Part shown: one piece after another, positions 10,504 to 16,776 of the stretch
Layout of the letters: the number at the start of each line of letters is the position of its first letter
Numbering within the stretch: position 1 is the first letter of the stretch
Notes under the pieces: generated by a model
What the model saw: only the letters and a program-made list of their open reading frames with translations
The model's database searches: none
Told to the model about the DNA's origin: nothing
DNA from: an uncultured Collinsella sp.
GTDB lineage: Bacteria; Actinomycetota; Coriobacteriia; Coriobacteriales; Coriobacteriaceae
Direction of reading: 5' to 3'
NCBI GenBank assembly: GCA_902388545.1
Contig: CABMPS010000002.1
Coordinates: 1-28,466 of the forward strand
Length of the DNA stretch: 28,466 bases
Position numbers and translations under genes: made by a program

Positions 10504-12045
10504 CTACTGTGCAGTACTGAGCGAGCGCTTGACTGCATCACGCCAGCCCGTAAGGTTTTGCTCGCGGCGCGCGGCGGACATATGGGGAAGGAAGGTCCTA
10601 ACGATCTGGGCATTTTGCTCCAGCTCTTCCAGATCTTCCCAATAGCCGACGGCAAGACCCGCCAAGTACGCGGCACCGATTGCCGTGGTCTCCACCGTCT
10701 CACATTGCAGCACGGGGATATCCAGCAGGTCGGCCTGGAATTGCATGATGAACTCGTTGCGCGAGGCACCGCCATCGACAGACAGGCGCTCGATCGAAAG
10801 CCCCACGTCCTGCTCCATGGCGCGCAGCACGTCGTAGCTCTGATATGCCATGGATTCGCAGGCGGCACGTACGATGGTCGCACGGCTCGAGGCGCCGGTC
10901 AGACCGCACACGATACCGCGGGCATGCGGGTCCCACCAGGGAGCGCCCAAACCCGCAAAGGCGGGAACGAAGTAGCAGCCCTCGTTGTCGTTAATCGAAG
11001 CGGCAAGTTGTGCCGACTCGCTCACGCTCGAGATGATGCACATGTTGTTGCGAAGCCAGTTCATGGTGGAACCGGCAGCAAAGATGGAGCCCTCGAGCGC
11101 ATAGCTGATCTTCCCGTTCGCAGCGATACCGATGGTGGAGACCAGGCCATTCTTGGATTCGACGATCTCGTCGCCGGTGTTCATGAGCATAAAGCAGCCC
11201 GTGCCATAGGTGTTTTTGGTCTGGCCGGGATAGAAGCAGCAGTGACCGAACAGCGATGCCTGCTGGTCGCCCGCCACACCCATGATGGGCGGCATGTTGG
11301 TCATGATGTCGCTCGCGACGCGGCCGTAGTCGCCCGAGCTCCAGCGAACCTCGGGCATCATGGAACGTGGAACGTCAAAAAGCGCCAGCAGGTCGTCGTC
11401 CCAATCGAGCGTATGGATATTAAAGAGTGCCGTGCGGCTGGCATTGGTGTAGTCGGTGGCAAAGACCTGGCCGCCGGTGAGGTTGTAGATGAGCCAGGTG
11501 TCGATGGTGCCAAACATGAGGTCGCCCGCCGCCGCGCTCTCGCGTGCGCCGTCGACGTTGTCGAGAATCCACTGCACCTTGGAGGCCGAGAAATACGGGT
11601 CAAGCGTAAGTCCCGTGCGGGAGCGCACCAGCCCTTCTGCGCCCTGCTCGACAAGCTCGTCGATCAGAGGTGCGGTACGGCGGCACTGCCATACGATGGC
11701 GTTATAGATGGGCTGGCCGCTCACACGGTCCCAGACCACCGTGGTCTCGCGCTGGTTGGAGATGCCGATGGCGGCAATGCGGTCGGAGTGGATACCGCTC
11801 TTAAACTGGACTTCCATCATGACCGCGATCTGGCTGGCAAGGACCGCCATGGGGTCTTGCTCTACCCAACCGGGACGCGGAAAACTCGTTTTGACGCTGC
11901 GACGTGCCTGCGCGACGATGCAGCCGTACTCGTCGACGATGGTCGCAAGTACCGAGGTGGTGCCGCAGTCGAGCGCCATGATGTAGGAACCGCCAAAGTC
12001 AAACGAGGCATCTTCCATGCCCAGGCTGCCCAGATTCAACGACAT
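10504..12045 (-). CDS. glpK: glycerol kinase
   Basis: GlpK phosphorylates glycerol to sn-glycerol 3-phosphate with ATP. The 513 residues fit the FGGY kinase family. Visible: YIMALDCGTTSVLATIVDEYG (ATP phosphate loop, 21-41), the substrate region SFPRPGWVEQDP, SNQRETTVVWDR, YFSASKVQWILDN, DTWLIYNLTGG, the second nucleotide motif NTYGTGCFMLMNTG and VDGGASRNEFIMQFQADLL. The N-terminus is about 18 residues longer than usual before the first beta strand. ATG 12043-12045 has AGAAAGG eight bases upstream. It begins 13 bases after tsaC and is probably co-transcribed with it, an unusual pairing; no glpF or glpD is in the window. Confidence 0.95.
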   Translation of the reverse strand: MSLNLGSLGMEDASFDFGGSYIMALDCGTTSVLATIVDEYGCIVAQARRSVKTSFPRPGWVEQDPMAVLASQIAVMMEVQFKSGIHSDRIAAIGISNQRETTVVWDRVSGQPIYNAIVWQCRRTAPLIDELVEQGAEGLVRSRTGLTLDPYFSASKVQWILDNVDGARESAAAGDLMFGTIDTWLIYNLTGGQVFATDYTNASRTALFNIHTLDWDDDLLALFDVPRSMMPEVRWSSGDYGRVASDIMTNMPPIMGVAGDQQASLFGHCCFYPGQTKNTYGTGCFMLMNTGDEIVESKNGLVSTIGIAANGKISYALEGSIFAAGSTMNWLRNNMCIISSVSESAQLAASINDNEGCYFVPAFAGLGAPWWDPHARGIVCGLTGASSRATIVRAACESMAYQSYDVLRAMEQDVGLSIERLSVDGGASRNEFIMQFQADLLDIPVLQCETVETTAIGAAYLAGLAVGYWEDLEELEQNAQIVRTFLPHMSAARREQNLTGWRDAVKRSLSTAQ

Positions 12046-12058
12046 CGCTTAAACCTTT

Positions 12059-12802
12059 CTATTGCATCGGGTCGGACAGGACCCGTTCGATCTCTGATGC
12101 GGGAAGTGCGCCTTGGCGCAGGATCTGGAGCCCGCCGTGCTGAAACGACACGATGGTCGAGGCGTCGCGACACGGGGTCTCACCGGCGTCGACGGCAACA
12201 TCGATCCCCTCCAGGATGCGACCCTCGACGGCGGCAAAGCTTGCCGGCGAGGTCGCGCCGTGCGTGTTGGCGCTCGTACAGGCAAGGGGGCTGCCGCAGG
12301 CGCGAATGAGCGCTTGGACCACGGGAGAGGCCGAAGCGCGCAGGGCCACGGTGTCGTCGGCAGCGCGCATAAAGGTCGGCACACAGGGAGCTGCCTTGAC
12401 CACGATAGTCAGGGCTCCCGGCCAGCATCGTCGCGCGAGTATGCGGGCATCTTCCGGGATATCCACGCCATAGCGGTCGAGTGCTTCGACGCCATCGACC
12501 AGCCAAGCGACGGTTTGCGTGAGCTCACGTTGCTTGAGAGTGAAGATACGGCGATAGCCGGTGCCGAGCGCAGGGACCGCGGCGCCATTGACGGTGGCTT
12601 GCGGGTCGCATGACCACGACGGGAACTCGCTTGTATCTTGGGGGACGGCATCGGAGAAGGCATTGACTGCCACGGCGACACCGTAGACGGTCTCGGTCGG
12701 GATCAGCGCCAAGCCGCCACAGCCGAGCACCTCGGCCGTACGCTCGACGGCGAGCCGATGCGGCTCACGCGCTCCCTCGAATACCCGATAGACCGTCTGC
12801 AT
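12059..12802 (-). CDS. tsaC: threonylcarbamoyl-AMP synthase (YrdC/Sua5 family) with an internal insertion
   Basis: TsaC-type enzymes make threonylcarbamoyl-AMP from Thr, bicarbonate and ATP for the t6A37 modification of tRNAs. The 247-residue product has LIPTETVYGVAVAVNAF (33-49), LKQRELTQTVAWLVD, WPGALTIVVK, the CTSANTHGATSP loop and DAGETPCRDASTIV, all YrdC-domain hallmarks. Between the PTETVYG motif and the KxR motif there is an extra stretch of about 30 residues (about 54-85, PQDTSEFPSW onward) absent from typical family members. There is no Sua5 C-terminal domain. Clustering with prfA and prmC is common in bacteria and supports the call. ATG 12800-12802 has AAGGGG about 11 bases upstream. 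Confidence 0.88.
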   Translation of the reverse strand: MQTVYRVFEGAREPHRLAVERTAEVLGCGGLALIPTETVYGVAVAVNAFSDAVPQDTSEFPSWSCDPQATVNGAAVPALGTGYRRIFTLKQRELTQTVAWLVDGVEALDRYGVDIPEDARILARRCWPGALTIVVKAAPCVPTFMRAADDTVALRASASPVVQALIRACGSPLACTSANTHGATSPASFAAVEGRILEGIDVAVDAGETPCRDASTIVSFQHGGLQILRQGALPASEIERVLSDPMQ

Positions 12803-12936
12803 GTGTATGCCAGCCCCTTACGCTCTGGTGCAAGTTTGTTTACTGAGGGGCATTCTCGCACGAAACGTTCAATCCATTTGCCCACAGCGCATGTTGGTTT
12901 GGTGAGCGGCTCTAGTAGTCGGTGAAAGTGAGGGGG

Positions 12937-13383
12937 TTATTGGACTGCGACGAACTTCTTTGGCCTGCCGGCGTGGCGTTCTTGGGCGGCGTAGCGCTCG
13001 ATGCTGTCTATCGTTATCATCCGACGGCCGTCGACGAGTTCAACATCGAGCTTTCCGGCTTTGACCAGCGCGGTAATCCGCGGAGCGGAGACTTTGAGGT
13101 CCAGCGCTGCGTCTTTAAATGTTCGGCACGCCGCTTCCCGAGCGTCCTCGTGGTCGATTTCGACCGAAAGGGCCACGACCTCGGCCGAGCGTTCGTACCC
13201 CGCCGGAGTCAAACCGTTGTTGAGGTCATCGGCCAAAAACGCCATCAGCGCCTCGGTGGCATGGGCAATAGCTTCTTCGCGCGTATCGCCATCGGCAAAG
13301 GCGCCGGGAATCTGCGGGAAGCTAGCGCAGTAACCATCGTCTTCTTTTATGAGAACGCAGTCATAGGTAAATCGCTGCCTCAT
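12937..13383 (-). CDS. hicB: HicB-family antitoxin with excisionase-like DNA-binding domain
   Basis: HicB neutralises the HicA RNase and represses its own promoter. The start chosen is ATG 13381-13383 behind TTGGAGGCAAA, giving 148 residues. The N-terminal half (1-60) is the HicB partial RNase H fold: YDCVLIKEDDGYCASFPQIP GAFADGDT followed by EEAIAHATEAL. The C-terminal half (about 90-135) reads AALDLKVSAPRITALVKAGK and ends in RRMITIDSIERYAAQE, resembling excisionase/MerR-like helix-turn-helix domains rather than a ribbon-helix-helix. It lies 11 bases behind hicA. The longer frame starting at 13428 overlaps the hicA end and is not preferred. Confidence 0.88.
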   Translation of the reverse strand: MRQRFTYDCVLIKEDDGYCASFPQIPGAFADGDTREEAIAHATEALMAFLADDLNNGLTPAGYERSAEVVALSVEIDHEDAREAACRTFKDAALDLKVSAPRITALVKAGKLDVELVDGRRMITIDSIERYAAQERHAGRPKKFVAVQ

Positions 13384-13394
13384 TTTGCCTCCAA

Positions 13395-13580
13395 CTACCA
13401 TCCAGCTTGGCGACGAATACTTGCCCACGTGCCCTTCTTTGGTCGATCGCCACCAGAGCCGTTCACGGTGACAACACGGTCACCAGAAACATACTTAGCA
13501 TGACTACCGACTTGCGCGACCTTCACGAATCCATCGTGCTTGAGTAGGGCAATGATTTCCCGAAAGGTAGGAGGTTGCAT
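13395..13580 (-). CDS. hicA: HicA-family mRNA interferase toxin
   Basis: HicA toxins are small double-stranded-RNA-binding-fold RNases that cleave mRNA. The 61-residue product has the whole family pattern: an N-terminal helix FREIIALLKHDGFVKV, the catalytic His27 in QVGSHAKYVSG, a strand VVTVNG and KKGTWASIRRQAGW at the end. ATG 13578-13580 has GAGG seven bases upstream. The toxin precedes the antitoxin, the usual HicAB order. The pair sits between prmC and tsaC, two genes normally adjacent, so it looks like an insertion into the cluster. Confidence 0.9.
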   Translation of the reverse strand: MQPPTFREIIALLKHDGFVKVAQVGSHAKYVSGDRVVTVNGSGGDRPKKGTWASIRRQAGW

Positions 13581-13604
13581 GGGCCGACCTCTTTCAGCCG
13601 TCCT

Positions 13605-13634
13605 AATTATAAATTACTTTATAATTTTTGCTAA
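13605..13634 (-). promoter_or_regulatory. hicAB promoter with overlapping palindromic operator
   Basis: On the minus strand TTAGCA (13629-13634) and a perfect TATAAT (13606-13611) are 17 bases apart. A perfect 9-bp inverted repeat, AATTATAAA (13605-13613) and TTTATAATT (13618-13626) with a four-base centre, covers the -10 box and half of the spacer, where a bound repressor would block polymerase. HicB is the obvious candidate binder (inference). The -10 lies 25 bases before the hicA start. Confidence 0.72.
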
Positions 13635-13648
13635 CCAGTTAATAAATA

Positions 13649-14899
13649 TTACTGGCGTTGCTTGGGCTCGGTGACGATGGCTCGGACAATGCGGGGGCGA
13701 TCGGTGAGGTCGTGGACGATACGCACGTCCGAAAGGCCTGCTTGACGACAGAGCTCGGCCGCGGCGTCGAGCGCGCCCTCGTAGAGCTCGCAGGCAAACA
13801 GGCCGCCGGCACGCAGCATGTAGGGCGCCGCGTTGAGCAGGCGGCGGAAGATATCGAGACCGTCGGCACCGCCCTCGAGCGCCAGATCGGGCTCAAAGTC
13901 CTTGACCTCATGCGGCAGCGAGCGCATGACGTCGGTCGGGATGTAAGGTGGGTTGGAGACGAGCACATCAAAGGTGCCCCACTCTTCGCGGGGAATGGAA
14001 CTCACCAGGTTTGTGAGGCTGAAGGCGACCTCGTCGGACGTGAGGCCAAGCGCATCACGGTTTTTGGTGGCCAGATCGATGGCGCGCGGCTCGATATCGG
14101 TAGCAGTGCAGGTAACGTGGCCGCGGCGCTCCCAGGCAAGGGAGAGCGAAATGCAGCCCGTGCCGCAGCCGACCTCGAGAACGCGAGCGATACGGGGCTC
14201 GACCGGAGCGGGCGCGGCGGCATACTGAGCTGAAGCCGTCTCCTGGTCGGCACCCTCGCTGGCGATGCCGTATTCGTCGAGCTCGGACTCGGCGGCTTCC
14301 GCAGCTTCGGCTTCTGCTGCCTGCGCGGCGGCTTCCTCGGCCTCGCGGTCGGCCAGTTCCTCGGCATAGGCACGGCTGCCCAGTACGTCGCCGCCTAGCG
14401 CCGCCTCATCGGCAGCCGTCAGGTTAGCGGCACGGCGCTCGGCGGTCGCCCGTTCGTCTGCCAGCGCGGCCTCGGCCTTGCGCGCCTCCTCGACCTCATC
14501 GTTCCAAGGCAGCTCAACGCGCTGACGGGCGGCAGCCTCGGGGCTCAGCACCTCGGCATCCAGATAATTAAGGACTTCCTCGACGAGCATCTCGGTCTCG
14601 GGGCGCGGAATGAGCACACCGGGGGCGCACGCGACGTCGATCATGCGGAACTGCGTGCTGCCGGTGATGTACTGCAGCGGCTCGCCTTTGGCGCGACGAA
14701 CGACGGCCGCGTGCATGGTCTCGAGCTGGGCCGCGTTAAGCGTCTCGTCCATGCGCATATATAAGTCGATGCGCGCCAGGCCCGTGGCGGCGCACAGCAG
14801 CCACTCGGCAGAAAGACGGGGGTGCTCCTCGCCGCGCTCGGCCAGGTACTCCTTGGTCCACTCGAGACAACGCTTGATGGTCCAGATCTCGTTTGCCAT
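13649..14899 (-). CDS. prmC: peptide-chain-release-factor glutamine methyltransferase with a long Ala/Glu-rich insertion
   Basis: PrmC methylates the Gln of the GGQ motif of release factors with S-adenosylmethionine. ATG 14897-14899, preceded by GGGGAGGACCCC, gives 416 residues; typical PrmC has 280-290. The N-terminal helical domain (1-112) ends with PRPETEMLVEEVLNYL, the SAM loop VLEVGCGTGCISLSL is at 240-254 and the catalytic NPPY at 316-319. The excess length is one block, about residues 115-235, rich in Ala and Glu (runs such as AEEAAAQAAEAEAAEAAES), between the two domains. Both flanks are intact and in frame, so this is an insertion or linker expansion, not a pseudogene. It lies downstream of its substrate gene prfA. 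The open frame extends to 15010 without support. Confidence 0.93.
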   Translation of the reverse strand: MANEIWTIKRCLEWTKEYLAERGEEHPRLSAEWLLCAATGLARIDLYMRMDETLNAAQLETMHAAVVRRAKGEPLQYITGSTQFRMIDVACAPGVLIPRPETEMLVEEVLNYLDAEVLSPEAAARQRVELPWNDEVEEARKAEAALADERATAERRAANLTAADEAALGGDVLGSRAYAEELADREAEEAAAQAAEAEAAEAAESELDEYGIASEGADQETASAQYAAAPAPVEPRIARVLEVGCGTGCISLSLAWERRGHVTCTATDIEPRAIDLATKNRDALGLTSDEVAFSLTNLVSSIPREEWGTFDVLVSNPPYIPTDVMRSLPHEVKDFEPDLALEGGADGLDIFRRLLNAAPYMLRAGGLFACELYEGALDAAAELCRQAGLSDVRIVHDLTDRPRIVRAIVTEPKQRQ

Positions 14900-14947
14900 G
14901 GGGTCCTCCCCTCTTAAGCGCCGGGCGGCGCGCGAATGTCGGAGCAG

Positions 14948-14974
14948 ATTGTACGCGAGGCCAGCGCTTGGCAA
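14948..14974 (-). promoter_or_regulatory. candidate prmC promoter
   Basis: On the minus strand TTGCCA (14969-14974, five of six) and TACAAT (14948-14953, five of six) are 15 bases apart, shorter than ideal, about 50 bases before the prmC start. A separate promoter makes sense because the terminator-bearing element at 15325-15480 separates prmC from prfA. Confidence 0.45.
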
Positions 14975-15028
14975 GGGGCGATTATCGAGAATCAGCCCAG
15001 AATTTTGCACCGGGCTCGCTCAAAGTGT

Positions 15029-15202
15029 TCATTCGTCGACGTCTACATTTGCATTCGTCAAGCTTTTGGCAAGGTTGCCCATAAACTGACCAATATCTAA
15101 CCAAACGCTTGCCACATCGCTTGACGCACAACGCACCAAAATACGCCCCGCGATTTCTTGGACATTTTTTCGAGCAATATTTTCAAGTGCAGATGCATGC
15201 CG
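15029..15202 (-). pseudogene. possible short coding remnant in the prfA-prmC gap
   Basis: The 14900-15324 interval is AT-richer than its neighbours and contains a 57-codon open stretch bounded by TAA (15203-15205) and TGA (15029-15031). Its conceptual product, ...RKNVQEIAGRILVRCASS... then WLDIGQFMGNLAKSLTNA, is protein-like, but there is no plausible start codon with a ribosome-binding site; the only ATG is 17 codons before the stop. An upstream short frame MAFELLTCLKQL... ends where this one begins, compatible with a frameshifted remnant. It may equally be chance. No family was recognised. Confidence 0.2.
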
Positions 15203-15324
15203 TTAATTGCTTTAAGCAGGTAAGCAGCTCAAAGGCCATCAAAACCGATTGAATAACATCTCAAAGCAATGTGCCCAATGACTCCCTACGGATCATTTGA
15301 CAACCAAGGAAACGCCGATGTTTT

Positions 15325-15480
15325 GGCAATGCCAGCGAGCGACGTCCAGAGCGAACAAGTTGGCATGAAAAAGGCAAGGCATAGACCTTCTGGTCATGCC
15401 TTGCCTTTTGAATGACGAATTGTCGCTCTGGGCGGCGCGCAGCGTCGACCGGTTACGCGGTTTGGTAAAACCGCGTAACC
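15325..15480 (-). repeat. structured 3' element, copy A (behind prfA), with terminator hairpin
   Basis: Reading on the minus strand from the last base of the prfA stop: hairpin 1 is a perfect 13-bp stem (15468-15480 with 15451-15463, loop TACC); then the invariant TCGACGCTGCGC; a small hairpin GAC-AATTC-GTC; then a long hairpin of 18 bp with one bulged U and loop AGAA (about 15368-15408), ending in a T-run. The mirrored A-run makes it potentially bidirectional. A further stretch of about 40 bases ending in GGCATTGCC is shared with copy C. Similar copies are at 21291-21410 and 25015-25168. Confidence 0.85.
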
Positions 15481-16547
15481 TACACGGCCTGAGCCAGCTT
15501 CTCGGCTCGCTCGGCGGCGGCAAGTGCCTCGATGACGGTGCCGAGCTGATCGCCCAGAAGGACGCCGTTGTAGGTGGAGTTGAAGCCGATACGGTGATCG
15601 GTCACGCGGTCCTGGGGCTGGTTGTAAGTACGGATCTTCTCGGAACGGTTGCCGTGGCCGATCTGGCTCTGGCGCTCGGCACCGAGCTCAGCCTGCTGCT
15701 TCTCGAGCTCCATCTCGTAGAGGCGGGCGCGCAGCATCTGCATGCAGACCTCGCGGTTCTGGATCTGGGAGCGCTGCTCCTGCGACTGCACCACGGTGTT
15801 GGTGGGCAGGTGGGTGATGCGCACGGCGGAGTAGGTGGTGTTAACGCACTGACCGCCAGGGCCCGAAGCGCAGTAAGTGTCGATGCGCAGGTCAGACTGG
15901 TTGATCTGGACGTCGATCTCCTCGGCCTCGGGAAGCACGGCGACGGTTGCCGTGGAGGTCTGGATACGGCCCTGGGACTCGGTCTTGGGAACGCGCTGGA
16001 CGCGGTGCACGCCGGACTCAAACTTCATGACGGAGTAGACGCGGTCGCCCTCGACCTTGAACTCGATGGACTTAAAGCCGCCGGCCTCGCTGGGGCTGGA
16101 ATCGAGCACGGTGGTCTTCCAGCCACGCGACTCGCAGAAGCGCTGGTACATCTTGTACAGGTCGCCGGCGAAGATGGCCGCCTCGTCGCCACCGGCGGCG
16201 GAGCGAATCTCGACGATGGTGTTCTTGTCGTCGTTGGGGTCGCTCGGGATGAGCATGTACTTAATGTCTTCCTCGAGCTGGGGAAGCTTGGCCTCGTTTT
16301 CGGAGATGTCCATCTGGAGCATCTCTTTCTCATCGGCATCGGTAGTATCGTGGAGCATTTCCTTGGCAGCCTCGATGTCATCGAGCGCGCCGATGTACTC
16401 GCGCGAAGCGGCAATGAGGTCGGACTGGTGCGCGTACTCCTTGTTGAGACGCGTGAACTCCTTGATGTCGGAGGCGACGGCCGGGTCGGAAAGCTTCTTC
16501 TCGAGCTCCTCGTAGGCCTTGATGATCTTTTCGAGCTTGTCGCGCAT
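15480..16547 (-). CDS. prfA: peptide chain release factor 1
   Basis: RF1 ends translation at UAA and UAG. The 355-residue protein has normal length. The stop-codon-reading PxT motif is PKT (187-189) in RVPKTESQGRIQTS, which identifies RF1 rather than RF2 (SPF). The GGQ motif that triggers peptide release is at 231-233 in ASGPGGQCVNTTYSAVR; a Cys replaces the common His after GGQ. The gene ends with TAG, so RF1 reads its own stop. ATG 16545-16547 is preceded by AAAGGAGT. Its gap to the upstream peptidase gene (16548-16743) holds no recognised gene; a GGCGC/GCGCC hairpin lies about 45 bases before the start and no convincing promoter was seen. Confidence 0.97.
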   Translation of the reverse strand: MRDKLEKIIKAYEELEKKLSDPAVASDIKEFTRLNKEYAHQSDLIAASREYIGALDDIEAAKEMLHDTTDADEKEMLQMDISENEAKLPQLEEDIKYMLIPSDPNDDKNTIVEIRSAAGGDEAAIFAGDLYKMYQRFCESRGWKTTVLDSSPSEAGGFKSIEFKVEGDRVYSVMKFESGVHRVQRVPKTESQGRIQTSTATVAVLPEAEEIDVQINQSDLRIDTYCASGPGGQCVNTTYSAVRITHLPTNTVVQSQEQRSQIQNREVCMQMLRARLYEMELEKQQAELGAERQSQIGHGNRSEKIRTYNQPQDRVTDHRIGFNSTYNGVLLGDQLGTVIEALAAAERAEKLAQAV

Positions 16548-16743
16548 GACGGGACTCCTTTATATGCGTGAAGGTGAAAATCGGCAGAATTGATGGGGCG
16601 CATGGCGCCACTGCGGGGGTAAGCCCAGCTAGAACATGTCGATCTTCAGATACATGCGCATCCCTTCGCGTGTGGGGTACATAGTTGCGGTCTAACCCAT
16701 ACATGATAGCGTGCGCAGGCATACCTGCATATAACCCGCACGG

Positions 16744-16776
16744 AATGCGACAAAGGGAGAGTCCCTTTGTCGGATT
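16744..16776 (-). repeat. repeat hairpin of the CGACAAAGGGA family, directly behind the peptidase gene
   Basis: Arms CGACAAAGGGA (16748-16758) and TCCCTTTGTCG (16762-16772) enclose GAG; after one G-G mismatch, AAT/ATT extends the stem. It starts right after the stop codon of the M20 gene. No real U-run follows, so it is a poor classical terminator. A close relative is at 23425-23455, also on a stop codon. Confidence 0.75.

Noticed and set aside
13384..13428. Longer HicB start at 13428
   Set aside because: It would overlap the hicA coding end by more than ten codons; ATG 13383 has a proper ribosome-binding site in the gap and matches the family start.
13635..13655. Hairpin CCAGTAATA/ATTAACTGG over the prmC stop as a terminator
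   Set aside because: Weak AT-rich stem with a bulge and followed by an A-run rather than a U-run on the minus strand.
14194..14556. PrmC insertion as a sequencing or frameshift artefact
   Set aside because: The reading frame is continuous, both flanks are intact and codon use matches the rest of the gene.
16548..16743. Short ATG frames in the leader of prfA, for example a 17-codon frame MYPTREGMRM...
   Set aside because: No ribosome-binding site and no family; the interval is better described as a leader with a small hairpin.
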